The notes: generated by a model not told the origin, from the letters alone. 64,000 nt of DNA from Chrysogorgia sp. JL179-B06 (GCA_035772405.1 JAYKKM010000011.1:1357001-1421000), one strand, 5' to 3'; shown: positions 39,290-51,025, numbered from the stretch's first letter. A program made the numbers and translations.

Positions 39290-42105
39290 AGCATGGTTCA
39301 CATTGATGGCTATGATATTGTTAGAAAAGATAGATCAAGGAGAGGGGGTGGTGTTTGTATTTATCTAGGTAGCTCCATTAATTACCGTATAAGCCATGAT
39401 CTTGTACCATCTGAATTAGAGGCTGTATGCATAGAAGTTATCAAACCGCATAGTCAACCTTTTTTGTTATTTCGATGTATAGGCCACCTGGGGCCTCATC
39501 TGATTTTTTCACTCGTTTTCAAAGCTTAATTCAAGCTATTGATGATGAAAACAAAGAATTTATTATTCTTGGGGATCTTAATTGTGATTTACTCAAGACA
39601 AATTCTAACCAAGAAACTAAGTCATTAAAATCATTATATGAAATGTATCAACTATCACAATTGATTAATGAAGCTACCCGGGTAACTATGACAACTGCTA
39701 GTCTTCTTGATCATATAGTTACCAGTAAACCAGAAAATATTTGTAGCTCTGGTGTTATTCATACTGGAATTAGTGATCACAGCCTTATATTTGCAGTTAG
39801 AAAAATTAATATAACTAAGAAACAACAAAACATTATCGAAATTAGAAACATGAAACATTTTCGAGAAGAAAAATTTCTTGAAGACCTAGGAAATCAGCCA
39901 TGGGAATATGTTTATTTCTTTGCTGATGATTCCGATAGTATGTGGGACATTTGGAAGCAAATGTTTCTAGAAATTAAAAAAAATAATAATAAAATTATCA
40001 CTTATCACAAAATTGCCATTATCACAAACCTTGAGGTTGACTGGCAAAACTATAAAAAAGCCAGAAACAAAACAAACATAGAATTGAGAAAAGCCAAGAC
40101 AGATTACTACACTAGTAAGATTGCAAATCAAAAACACAATCCAAAAGAGGCATGGAAAACAATAAATACTTTGTTAGGCCGTAAGAATAAACCTGCAAGA
40201 GTAAATGAACCAAATGTATGCGGGAAATTCTGCAAAGCCCTGAAGAAATTGCCGAGGGCTTTAACAATTTCTTTTCAAATATTGGACCAAATCCAGCAAG
40301 TGAGATTGAAAACTCTGATTGCAACTTTCTACAACACATTAAAAAAGCTGAATCTGAGTTCACTACCTTTAAAGCAGTGACTGTAGACAACATTTGTCGT
40401 CTCCTGTATGGCCTGTCCAGTTCCAAAGCAACTGGTATAGATAAAATCTCCAGTAAAATTATTAAGACAGCTGCACCTGTTATTTCAAGTTCACTAACTT
40501 ATATATTTAATCAAACCATTACCTTATGCTCTTTTCCCAATGAATGGAAAATAGCAAGAGTAACACCACTATATAAAAGTGGTCATCGTAATTTGCCAGG
40601 AAATTACAGACCTATTTCTGTTTTGCCTGCCATAAGCAAAATTATGGAACGAATTCTCTATAATCAATTATATGATTACTTAACCGAAAATAAACTCCTT
40701 TCTGAAAATCAGTTTGGTTTTAGAAAATTTCACTCCACTGCAACTGCATTGTTAGATTGTACAAACATGGATAGAAAGTTATTTAATCTGGTAGTATTCA
40801 TTGACTTAAAAAAAGCCTTTGATACAGTAGACCACCAAGTTCTACTTAAAAAACTAGAACTATACGGAATCAAAGAAGATGCATATTTACTACTAAAATC
40901 CTATCTTTCCAACAGAAACCAAAAGTGTCAAGTAAATGGATCTATTTCATCTAAGCACAGGATCACATGCGGCGTTCCTCAGTACTCTATCTTAGGACCA
41001 TTGTTCTTTTTACTATATATAAATGATATGCCACATTGCTTAAATGAAACTAAATCCAGATTATTTGCTGATGACACAAACTTAACAGCCTCAGGTGAGA
41101 CAATAAATGATGTTGAGGTTGCCATGAACTCAGATTTAGAAAACCTCAGAAAATGGTTAATAGCTAATAAACTTAGTCTTAATGTTGCAAAAACTGAATT
41201 TATGTTGATTGGCTCAAGGCCATTGATAAGTAATGTTTCACTTTCTGAGATCAAAGTAAATATAGACAAAAAGCCAATTAAACAAGTTTTCGAATGCAAA
41301 ACCCTGGGAGTATTTATTGACCAACATTTGTCCTGGAAAAAAAAACACTGAGAGCATCTGTAAGAAAATCACATCAGGCTTAGGTGCCCTTCGTCGATTG
41401 AGGGAATTTGTTGACAGAGATTCGCTTCTTTCTATATATAATGCAATAATCCAACCATACTTTAATTACTGCTGTGATCAGGTATGGAATATATTTGGTG
41501 AGACGCAATCTACACAACTGCAGAAACTGCACAACAGAGCAGCTCGAATTATTACGTATTCGAGTAATGAAGTCCATTCCACCATTGTGTTAAATAAATT
41601 GGGATGGCAACCACTACAAACACAAAGAAACAAAGCCAAGGCTAAGATTATGTTTAAAATATTGAATAATATGGGACCAAATAGTCTCGCAAACCTCTTT
41701 ACCTATAAAAAAGAGATGTCAAATCACAATCTTCAGAACATTTCATCTTCAATTTGCTTGCCACAACCACGCACAAACAACATGAAAAAGAGTTTCATGT
41801 ATGATGGGGCTCTATATGGAATTCTCTCCCCAAAGAAATTAGGGAAAGCAAGTCTTTGTCGGTCTTTGAACGCAAAATCGCCACTCATAACTTGTAGAAA
41901 TACATATGTAAATAACATTTGTAAATAACTTAACTCTATTACTACGATGATTATTGCATGCCAATAATATTGACACTTTTCTGACATTTTTAACATCTTG
42001 AACATTTTAAAATATTTATATTGTATACTTAAACCATTCTCTTTGTACACGCCCATCGTGGAAACCAGCTTCTGTTGACGTTGTTAGCGTGTTAAAATAA
42101 ATATA
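39290..42105 (+). mobile_element. CR1/L2-like LINE, 5'-truncated, nested in Harbinger
   Basis: Starts inside the endonuclease ('DIVRKDRSRRGGGVCIY'), passes 'FIILGDLNCDL' and 'ATRVTMTTASLLDHI', then a full reverse transcriptase in the next frame: 'NYRPISVLPAISKIMERIL', 'FIDLKKAFDTVDH' (first palm Asp), 'GVPQYSILGPLFF' and 'FADDTNL' (catalytic DD), and in a third frame the C-terminal tail. Frameshifts near 39490, 40230-40380 and 41340 break it. The 3' end lies in AT-rich sequence near 42095, just before the Harbinger transposase exon. Confidence 0.85.
39475..41928 (+). pseudogene. LINE ORF2 (endonuclease/reverse transcriptase), frameshifted
   Basis: Three overlapping frames (39475-40380, 40218-41351, 41317-41928) carry endonuclease C-part, reverse transcriptase and thumb/tail of one protein. 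The catalytic 'FADD' is intact and the shifts are few, so the copy is fairly young compared with the other LINEs. The consensus 'GVPQGS' block reads 'GVPQYS', a further lesion. Confidence 0.82.
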
Positions 42106-42109
42106 TCCA

Positions 42110-43354
42110 GGTTTTAATCTAGAAGAAATTGACGAAGCTGAATGTGCTCTAGATTTTCGGTTTAAGAAAAATGAAATTCCCATTCTTGCTCGAGTGTTGG
42201 ATTTTCCTGATGAGTTTGGAGGCTTTATGCATGATTCTTCGCCGATTTTCCTACCCTTGTAGGTACAGCGATTTGGTTCCTCAATTTGGCAGACCCATTC
42301 CTGAGTTAAGTATGATTACTAATACAGTTGTCGACTTCATCTACCAGAGACATGGTGAAATAATAACAAGGTGGAATCATCAACTTCTTAGCCCTGGGTT
42401 GTTCCGAGTGTACGCAGATGCAGCACACAGAAGAGGGGCTGCTTTGGAAAACTGCTTTGGTTTCATTGATGGGACAGTAAGACAGATCTGTCGTCCAGGT
42501 CAAATGCAAAGAGCTGTTTACAATGGCCACAAGAGGGTACATGCGTTGAAATTTCAATCCATTACCATTACCCTACCAAATGGAATCATTGCCAACATGT
42601 TTGGGCCTTTAGGTATGTACATGTAATTTTAATGTATCATTCAAATAATAATAGCATAATTTTTAAATTTTTCTATTTTAAAATTTCCTTGGGTGGGGTA
42701 GAAAATTCACCACACTGGGGTCAAAGCAGTGGGTCAAATGCAAAGTATGACAAATGCCCTACGACGGTGGTAGATCAATAGTGTATCAACAATCCTAATG
42801 AATCCTCTAAATCTGTCAAAAGGATGTTTTGCGACGTTTGCAAGCAAGTCATAAAACCTTCATCTTTACCAATAAGGATATCCATGTTTGCCAAATAAGA
42901 TCAGAAGCATAAATAGTGATCAGATTTGAAAATAACTATGTTGTTCATAACTACTGTTGCTTATTGATATTTTAGAGGGAAAAAGGCATGATGCTGCAAT
43001 GCTAATGGACTCAGGGCTACTGAATGAGTTGGAACAATATGCTTTTACCAATGGACAACCTATGTGTTTGTATGACAAGCACCATATAGAAACCGGCAGC
43101 TGACACTAGATATGCAAGAGTTCAATAAGTCCATGAGTGCTGTCCGAGTATCAGTTGAATGGATCTTTGGAGACATTGTCAATTATTTTAAATTCCTTGA
43201 CTTTAAAAAGAATTTGAAAATTGGTTTGAGTAGTGTTGGGAAGATGTACATTGTAGTTGCCCTCTTAAGAAATGCTCTCACTTGTTTACAGTCTAACTCT
43301 ACTTCAAGATTTTTTGAATTGGAACCTCCCTCTCTTCAAAATTACTTTTCTTAA
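42110..43354 (+). pseudogene. Harbinger transposase (DDE_4)
   Basis: The exon from about 42110 (after ATATATCCAG) to 42612 (donor GTATGT) encodes 'LEEIDEAECALDFRFKKNE', then after a frameshift near 42225 'RFSYPCRYSDLVPQFGRP', 'ITNTVVDFIYQRHG' and 'GFIDGTVRQICRPG' with the first catalytic Asp. Exon 42976-43354 (after GATATTTTAG) joins in phase: 'EGKRHDAAMLMDSGLL', a degraded 'LYDKHH' where 'YGDPAY' (second Asp) is expected, and 'SVEWIFGDIVNYFKFLDFKK' with the third acidic residue. Frameshifts and the damaged second Asp region argue against activity. Confidence 0.85.
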
Positions 43355-43606
43355 ATTAATATAATTATAGCCTATATGAGCATCATTATTTTGTCTGTAT
43401 TAGATTGTGTATTTTGTAGCTAGTTTTATGGTATTACATATGGTGCAAGAATTACTTTTAGTGTTTATTGATGTTGGCCTATATTTATATACTCCCAATG
43501 TAGCTCACATGTTTAATGTTAACAGAATACATGCACATTGACAGTTTAAATAACAATATGAATAGTGAAATAATTGAGACACTGACCAAAAATAATTTAT
43601 TGAACA

Positions 43607-43612
<6 letters not shown>

Positions 43613-43644
<32 letters not shown>

Positions 43645-43760
43645 GTGTGTGTGTGTGTGCGTGTGTGTGTGTCGAGTGAATGAGCCCAAACCGTGTAAGC
43701 AGAAAAATGAACTAGTAAATCAAAGGTCGTGGTTCGAAACCCAGCCATGGCAATTCACTC
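43613..43760. repeat. GT microsatellite and small foldback
   Basis: A (GT)n run at 43613-43672 is followed by TCGAGTGAATGAGCCC, which is mirrored by GGCAATTCACTCGA at about 43749-43762. The interior has GGTTCGAAACC, a B-box-like sequence, so this may be a tRNA-related retroposon fragment. Confidence 0.5.
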
Positions 43761-43961
43761 GAGAACATTTCATCTCATCATATATATATTTAATATATAA
43801 ATATAATATATATAAAAGAAATATAACATAAATATAAATATAATATAAAAATATAATATATAAAAATATAACATACAAAAGTAAATAATGGAACATACAA
43901 AAGGTTTAAACAAAGTTTAAAAGTTCAGTTCATCAAATTACTTATTGTCAATAACAATGAA

Positions 43962-45133
43962 CTATTTCTCAACAAGTTTACTCAAAAGAGCCATCAATGC
44001 TTGCCCTTGCTGCTGCTGTTGTTGCATTAGCAGCATTTGACTTGATTGTATTTGTTGGCTTTGTTCTTTTTGCATTGCTAGCATGGTCCCTAACATTTGA
44101 TTTTGCTGATTCATAAAGCGTTGATTGTTCTCTTTGTCCAATTCCATGCGTTCTCTCTCCAATTTCAAACTTTCTTCTTTTATTATTTCTCTATCTCCCT
44201 TTTCCTTTAAATATTCCAAAGTAGCGTTGCCCCCCTTTCTAATTTTTCGTTTTGTCCCACCCTGCTCACTCTCGTTTCTTCTCTTAGTTTCCGATAAATT
44301 TTCCATGGCACGTTTCCTCATTTCCTCAGCTGCCTCCTTATCCACTGCCACTTTTCTCTTTTCTTCTTCCCCAGCCTCTGTTAGCAAGTGTTGCAGATGT
44401 CTCCTCGAGAGCATTTAACTCTTCTAGGATGGTATCTAGTTCCGTCTGCTCTGGCGAGATCCCACTTGCACTGATTTCTTGTCGGTCCTTTCTTCTGAAT
44501 TGCAAAAGCAATTTTCTGAATCTGTCCCTCACAGAGCGTTGCTCAACACGGAAACATGGGTACTCTATTTGTTCCAGTTTCTTTGCGATAACTTCCCACA
44601 CCTTGCCTCTTTCTATAGACTTCTTTTTCGTTTGAAAAAGTCTGGACACTAAAACCTCCTTACAAAATTCTATGTCATGCTGCAACGTCCATTTCATAAC
44701 AAAGCAAGTTCTAAAAAGACAGCAAACCAACAGTAAATCATTGTGAATTCAGAATATTTACAAGTATTAATGATAATAGTAAATATAGCAAAGCCCCATA
44801 TTTTTTTACCGTATAGTTTTAATCTTTTGCTTTAAAAGTATTTATACTATTTATACTCTAGACAACATCTTTTGATGTAGTTTAACACAAGCATAGCATG
44901 CCACCAAGCCCAGCTGCATGGTAACAACATTTCAAGTCATTGTAAAAGATAAAGCAAAACAAACGCTGGCTTGTCGTTGAATATTTGTCTGATACTTAAT
45001 TAGCGAATAAGCTACAAACAAACCTTCTGCTATTAAAGATAATTTAAAGTTGATTACAGATTATTTAGATGAACGTAACTTACGGTGATTTAGTTCCAGG
45101 TTTTGAAGATACAGGTGATTGCTTGGCAGACAT
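43962..45133 (-). pseudogene. Harbinger Myb-like protein (two exons)
   Basis: Exon 1 (45133-45084) encodes 'MSAKQSPVSSKPGTKS' and ends at GTAAGT. Exon 2 begins at 44710 after GTCTTTTTAG and joins in phase. It encodes a Myb/SANT-like trihelix ('MKWTLQHDIEFCKEVLV', 'KVWEVIAKKLEQ', 'VRDRFRKLLLQFRRKDRQE'), then a charged coiled-coil and a Gln-rich tail. There is one frameshift near 44380-44400. In Harbinger elements this partner protein helps the transposase enter the nucleus and bind the ends. It runs opposite to and converges on the transposase gene, with its 5' end near the right TIR. Confidence 0.82.
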
Positions 45134-45430
45134 GTTTACTGATCTTGTAGATAAAACTATAAAAACCATAAAATCCGCAAGCATTGAGGTAATTTGATCA
45201 AGGAAAGATCCATACAATAACATTTTAACAAATAGTGGACATATAAGTGAAAAAACACGAAGAAACTCACCGTTTAAAGCGTTGAACGTGAACAAGTCCG
45301 AAGGTAATCTACGACGACGCGAAAATATGCTAAAACACGGCGTCGCAGACTCACGACTCGTATCAACGACGCCCGCGCATGCTCAGTTTTGTTAACATCA
45401 CTTCCGGCCGCGTCGTACATGAGCGCGTCG
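44731..45430. other. Right part of Harbinger: Myb intron, promoter and subterminal region
   Basis: Contains the Myb intron, exon 1, and upstream of it a GC-rich stretch (45300-45430) with several CGACG/GCGTCG copies, likely promoter and transposase-binding sequence. A second donor-like GTGAGT lies on the minus strand near 45270, compatible with a non-coding first exon. Confidence 0.5.
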
Positions 45431-45441
45431 TCAAATCTTAA

Positions 45442-45606
45442 GGTCCCTAATGAGAATTTCCGACATACTGCATATCCGCAGTATGTTTTATGGCAACATG
45501 GCCGTTTAGGTCAAGGAAATCGCAGAGTTGCTGTGTCCTTGCCATTAGGGCAAGATATCCCTCTCCTAATGGTATCTATACTGGCTTTCGTCCCACAAGA
45601 CTTTAA
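45442..45606 (+). pseudogene. P2X7R_C gene, 3' part
   Basis: Directly after the right Harbinger flank the interrupted frame resumes: 'ENFRHTAYPQYVLWQHGRLG', then, one frame over, 'CVLAIRARYPSPNGIYTGF' and a stop at 45604-45606. These are the closing motifs of the P2X7R_C domain. The single-base shift after 'GNRRV' means the gene would be broken even without the insertion. Confidence 0.8.
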
Positions 45607-46240
45607 GCAAGTTCTATAATATAACAACTTAGTGTTACACTACTTAGGCAGTGTAGAAATACAAATTGAATACTTGATTCCAACACTGAATGGTAGTGGG
45701 ATGGTTTACATGTATGGTAAAGGGGTGTATGCAAAATATTGAAAATCTATAACCTCTTCACCATAATATACACAGAAAAGTACATACAAAATGAACAGCC
45801 ACTTAGTGTTTGCCATTTGTTTTCAAGCTTGAAGCATGAACTATTTTTCGGGCTTGTTTACATTTTAAGCATGTTTGCTAAATAATTGTTTCACTTTGAC
45901 CAATGAAATATAGTTTAACCAATATGAGATAACGTATTCAGCAAACATTGTGTTTAAAACATAAACAAACCCACAAAATAGTGCATGCTTCGAACTTAAA
46001 CACAAATGGTAATATGTAATGATACAATAAAATATAATTTTCTATATTTACAAATATAATCACCTATGTTCATTTTGTGTTTATGTGATTGGAAAACAGT
46101 TTATTTTTTAATTCAAAGTTAGTAATAATGGCCATGATGGTAGACATGCGATTTTTTTGGCATTTGTTTACGTTTTAAATATTCACGTTCGTTCGGGAAT
46201 ATTACATCATTGAAATATTTAGAGCAAATCATATTGGACT
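45607..46240. other. AT-rich stretch with a dispersed repeat copy
   Basis: At 45645-45680 lies GGCAGTGTAGAAATACAAATTGAATACT, shared with 29.4 kb and 53.7 kb. No gene is seen. Confidence 0.45.
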
Positions 46241-46244
46241 TAAT

Positions 46245-46406
46245 ATGAAATGTGCAGTGTGCCAACGAATTTTGGAAATTCACTGGCAATCATATTGGCA
46301 TTGCCTCAAACTTTGTGACTATGGGATATGCAGAGCGCCAAATACCCCACCATGGGGACGAGCTGTAAAGGCAAATGCCCGACCCTGGGAGCTGGTGAGT
46401 TGGTAA
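46245..46406 (+). CDS. Small Cys/His-rich exon (zinc-finger-like)
   Basis: ATG 46245 opens 50 codons to a GTGAGT donor at 46395, with 'MKCAVCQRILEIHWQSYWHC' and 'LKLCDYGICRAP'. The CxxC-x(12)-H...C-x3-C...C spacing suggests a zinc-binding fold. If unspliced, it ends at a stop at 46404. A LINE follows within 30 bp, possibly inserted in the intron. The family is unknown. Confidence 0.4.
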   Translation: MKCAVCQRILEIHWQSYWHCLKLCDYGICRAPNTPPWGRAVKANARPWELVSW

Positions 46407-46424
46407 GAACTCGCCTCAACTATG

Positions 46425-48365
46425 GGAAAAGTTCCGCAAAAGCCGACAGCATGTGAAGTGTTGGATTATCGCTAGAAAAAGAGAATATTTATCTAGTTTA
46501 TCTGAATCTATATGCGTTAATTCTAAACCTTTCTGGAGATTTTTTAAGTCTAAATCGTCAAAATCCTCATTACCTGATGTGATGAAATTAGGAGATCTTA
46601 AACTCTCTTCTTCAAAAGAAAAGGCTGACGCTTTTAACAACTTTTTTGCGTCAGTCTTTAATCCTGACACTGGTTCTTCTTCTTTATCTTCTCCTTCAAA
46701 TTCTACTCTCAATTCTCTTGACTCCATAATTGTTTCTGAATCCTTAGTACAGTCTCTATTATCTAATTTGTCTCCTTCTAAAGCAACTGGCCCAGATGGA
46801 ATACCTGCTTATCTCTTAAAACGATGTTCTGAAGTTATCGCTCCCTCCCTGGCTGCTCTCCTCGAGTTATCTATCCAACAGGGTATATAGTTCCCTCAGA
46901 ATGGAAACATGCTAATATAGTTCCAGTCCCTAAGAAAAGTGACGTTCATGAAGTTACTAATTACAGACCAATTTCTTTACTATCCCAAATCTTTAAAGTT
47001 CTTGAACGTTTGATTTTCACTCAAGTTTCTTTCTTCATTAAGAACTCTTTATATGATCTCCAGCATGGTTTCCGCTGTAATAGGTCATGTGTTACTCAAC
47101 TTCTTAATATATTTCACGACATTGGTAGTGCCCTTGATGCTGGTAAAGAAATTGACCTCATATATCTTGATTTTGCTAAAGCTTTTGACTCTGTCTCTCA
47201 TAGTAAACTCTTATCCAAGCTGAAAACTTATGGAATTTCCGGTCCTCTTCTTAAATGGTTTGCCGATTATCTTCATGATCGGAAACAGTGTGTTGTTGTT
47301 GAAGGAGTTTCTTCGTCGTACCTTAGTGTTAAGTCTGGTGTGCCGCAAGGTAGTGTGATAGGTCCACTACCTTTTATTCTCTATGTTAATGACCTTCCGG
47401 AGGTAACCAGCAACAGTACTGTTGCTCTTTTTGCTGATGACAGCAAGTGCTTCCACTCAATTGAGTCACCAGCGGATAGAGATCTCGTCCAGCTTGATCT
47501 CGATGCTATGAGCAACTGGTCACAGTCCTGGCATGTGTCTAAAACTCTTTTACTAAGGATATCCCGAAAAGGTACTCAATCTAGTCATTCCTACCACCTC
47601 AACAACGAGTTAGTGAAAAGTGTAACAAATCAAACCGATTTGGGTGTGGTCATCAGCAATGACCTTAAGTGGTCCCCCCATATCGCTAAATGTGTTGCTA
47701 AAGCTAATCGTATGCTTGGGTTTCTTTGCAGGAACTGTACTCAAATGTCAAATGTCCGTTGCCGTCATCTACTTTATTTAGCGCTCGTCCGTTCTCACTT
47801 GTCTTACGGTAGTGAAAGTAGTCACTTCTTGAGGGTGTTCAGAGACGAGCCACTAAATTCATACTCCAAGATTATGAATCGTCTTACCCTGACCGTCTTA
47901 AAAGGCTTAACTTATTACCGATATCGTATTGGCTTGAAATTAAGGATCTTCTCTTCTTTTTTAAGTGCAAACAAGGTCTCTACGATCTAGATATCTCCCG
48001 TTTTGTTACTTTTTCTTCTATTCGCTCGTCTCGCACTCGTTCAAGTCAAAACAACTTGCTTGAAGCCAATCCTTGTAGGACTTCTCTTTTTAGAAATTCT
48101 TTTTTCAACAGAATTGTATTTCTCTGGAACAATATCTCTCCGATAGTTCGTAATACTACTTCTGTTTCCACTTTTAAACATAAACTTTATATTCACTACT
48201 CTTCTAAGTTAGACTCCAATTTCGATGTTAATAGACTGTGCACCTGGAAAAGTTTCTGTTCTAAATGTCGTTCTTTCAATCCAAGTTGTTGCTCTTAAAT
48301 CTTTATTCTTATGTAATTTGTGTATTAGTTTTTGTGGGTACCGCGGTCAGCGGTACCCATATAGT
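46425..48365 (+). mobile_element. CR1-like LINE, reverse transcriptase part
   Basis: 5'-truncated: begins after the endonuclease at 'RKREYLSSLSESI'. It contains 'PSKATGPDGIPAYLL' and, after a frameshift near 46888, 'VTNYRPISLLSQIFKVLERL', 'IYLDFAKAFDSVSH', 'GVPQGSVIGP' and 'FADDSKC'. After shifts near 47800-48000 comes the tail 'VFLWNNISPIVRN' and 'WKSFCSKCRSF' to 48298. A GGGTACCGC-GGTCA-GCGGTACCC hairpin at 48336-48358 lies in the 3' UTR, a likely recognition structure. Confidence 0.85.
47010..48298 (+). pseudogene. CR1-like reverse transcriptase ORF
   Basis: The frame 47010-47990 is open through the palm (first Asp in 'IYLDFAKAFD', catalytic 'FADDSK') and thumb. The continuation is found in other frames to 48298. 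Few lesions are present. Confidence 0.8.
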
Positions 48366-49533
48366 CACGGCGTTGAGGTGGCTAGGTAAGGGTTCAACAT
48401 CGAAATTACAACTGCGCAACTCAGATACTCATTCGGAATTCATCGGAAAATGTCGTAGGTCCATTCCTCGGTAGAAAATCTCGAAAAACCTTATTAAACT
48501 TGTCGACAAGTACAACGTACAAAGGTCGTGTCGTGTAAGTTGGCAATGCTCGTGATCTTCGTGGTGTCTTCTGATCGAGTGCGTTCAATGTTGGCTTATC
48601 GCCATCGGAGAAGTTTTCGACAATCCTCAAAAAGTCTTATCTTTCTTGACGAGGCTTGTGTAGTTTACATTAAAGGTGTGTAAAATGTTATACAGTATAT
48701 TCATCTGTTTCAGGTGAGGAAGTCAGTCTAAATTTTGCAACAATGCTGGTAAACAGTGTATATAACTATATAGGCAAATGTCATTGACCGCTTGAACAAT
48801 ATTTTGTTTCATGGGAATTGTTTGTATGGTGCATTATAAAAGTTCTGTAAATAAATAGTTTTTGTTGTTAACTGGTGTTCCTGGCATGGTATGTCTTGTA
48901 TGTTTGTTTAAAAATGCATTTACAAATTTATTTTTTGGTTTAGAAACAAACTACGAATGTTGCTTGTTAACAATTGATTGTACAGTGTTTCAGTGTTCAA
49001 AATGTCAGACAATAATTTCAATTAAGATATTTTATTCACACTCAAGGGATGTCATGGAATGTCATGTTTTTGAGATGTGTTTTGTTTACTGTTGAAAGCC
49101 TTGACAATTTGAAATAAAAGGTGTCTCTGTCACTTTGGCCAGTATTGATATATAATAAAAAAAGTAAAGTCATTGATCAATAATTTGTGCCAAGATTACG
49201 AACATCATTAAAACGATTTCAGCATTATAGAATAGTTCCTCTAAGTTTTTTGTTCTTGGCAGATGTTCCTAACATGGTATTATTACCGCATGTATACTCT
49301 ACTCTATCTCGATATTGATTGGCTGTTGGCATACAACTAATTTGCGACATCAGCTTCATGTGACGTCACTGTTCCAATATTGTGGTTCAAAAAGTGTAGC
49401 TATGACATCATTATTCCAATATCAACTTGCTGTTAGCAGCTTGTATGCAGCGAAAGAAAATGGGGAAATGATGGGTTCTTTGCAAAGATTTGCCAACGTA
49501 ACAGAAAACTCATTGTTTTAGCACTGCTTATGC
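48366..49533. other. Stretch without recognised genes
   Basis: A minus frame at 48630-48421 ('RALPTYTTRPLYVVLVDKF') is the only protein-like block; no family is recognised. The rest is AT-rich. Confidence 0.4.
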
Positions 49534-49541
49534 ATAATAAA

Positions 49542-49746
49542 CATAGGTGGATCTAGGGGTGGGGTGCAGGGGGGTGTGTAACCCCCAGAGCAAATTAGCA
49601 CCCCCAGAAAAAGTCAGCATCAACCAGTGTATATTAAAATGTTCATGATTCATGGCATTTTTTGACATAATTTAAGGTGGTGGTGGATGGGTGCACCCCC
49701 CCTGAAAAATCTGCACCTCTATCATATGAGCCTGGATCTGCCCCTG
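49542..49746. mobile_element. hAT-type MITE with 8-bp target duplication
   Basis: A 205-bp element with ends CATAGGTGGATCTAGG and CCTGGATCTGCCCCTG, imperfect inverted copies of a CAGGGGCGGATCCAGG-like hAT terminus. It is flanked on both sides by ATAATAAA (49534-49541 and 49747-49754). The interior is G-rich/C-rich and non-coding. Confidence 0.88.
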
Positions 49747-49754
49747 ATAATAAA

Positions 49755-50500
49755 ACAATAATTGGATTTGGTTTTCGCATGATATCGAGAATTATCAAGG
49801 CCTAAGTTTGTGTTGTCCGCCTCAACTTTCGACTTCGGCAAATAACACAAACGTTAGCTTTAATAATTCTCAATATCATGCTTCACCTCATCCAATAACT
49901 GTTAATTATTAAATGAGAACACTTATGCCTTAACCTATAGTGAATCATTAACCGGTGAATTATCCATGACATGTATATAATAATGGAACCTACGGTATGT
50001 TTGTCTTAAAAATGCATTTTACACATTTATTCTCTGCTGATTTAGTTAAATCTGTTGTTAGCTTACTAATGACACTGTCTAGTAATCCTGGACGGTCTGT
50101 GACCTGGTTTATGCACCCTCTATACCTTAGTCTATAACAAATATTGTGATATTTGTCTTTGATCAATCTATCAGTGCAAGTATCTATGAAATGAAAATTC
50201 ACCCCAGCTTTTTTTATTGTATTTGAAAGAACACGTAAAATTATGAAAAATATCTTTTACATGACTTTCATATCTTATGCCGTTCTTGAGTTATTACGCT
50301 TCATGTAACTAATTGAGCTGTGACATCACAAGATGGGCACAGCACTACATCAAAATACAAAAGCTGGCATATCTTTGGATTGGTTTTACTAAACAGGCTC
50401 AAACTATGCAGACTTACTGAGTCTCAGCATTGAGATTGTTATTAGGTTCCCATGTTAACAGATTCGTTCCCATGCCACTTTGTTTAGAAACAAAATATTG
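49755..50500. other. AT-rich stretch
   Basis: No gene, repeat or RNA recognised. Confidence 0.45.
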
Positions 50501-50739
50501 TATATTTTTCATTATTATAAGTGCTCTCTCAAATGCAATCATAAAAAAACTGGTTCATAGTCACTTTAAAGGCACCACATCAATATAATGATAAAGACCC
50601 TCCACGACAGTGATCTCGTAGTGGGGATAAATGCCGCACTATAAATGAGTAATACTAATATTTCCGTTAGTATCACATATTTGGATTTATCTTTACACAG
50701 TTTAGATAACGTAGTCTTTTTTGTTTCATAAAAATGGGC

Positions 50740-51025
50740 TTCCTTTTGGTCACACCCCATGCTCATTTCTCCACAAGGCTGACTCAGGCATTAATGTTCC
50801 ATTCGGTACCCACATGTTCGCATCGCGGACCTATTTTTTTATTGTGTTTTTACTTATATATATGTTTATGTAATTTTTTGTTCGGTTGGTCTTCACATGG
50901 GACTCCTGTCCTGTTGATCATTCCTTCAATCATGTTCAAGTATTGCACTCTTTATTTACTGTATATTTGCTTTCTTGTATGGTTGTAAAGTTAACAAAAA
51001 AATTAAAAATTAAAATAGTCAAATG
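50740..51025 (+). mobile_element. Probable LINE 3' tail
   Basis: A plus frame with 'HAHFSTRLTQALMFH' is followed by AT-rich sequence ending in AAAAATTAAAAATTAAAA at about 50996-51016, the look of a LINE 3' end with tail. No diagnostic reverse transcriptase motif remains. Confidence 0.35.

Larger units (their letters stand above)
39268..45441 (+). mobile_element. PIF/Harbinger element inside the P2X7R_C gene
   Basis: Ends are an 11-bp perfect inverted repeat, AGGGACCTTAA at 39268-39278 and TTAAGGTCCCT at 45431-45441. AAT flanks both sides (39265-39267 and 45442-45444), a 3-bp target duplication as in Harbinger elements. Inside are a DDE_4 transposase (plus) and a Myb-like gene (minus), converging, the usual two-gene layout. 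The left end is reduced to about 20 bp because a LINE (39290-42100) sits there. Confidence 0.88.

Noticed and set aside
43485..43831. Frames over the GT microsatellite
   Set aside because: Val/Cys and Thr/His repeats from (GT)n; no gene.
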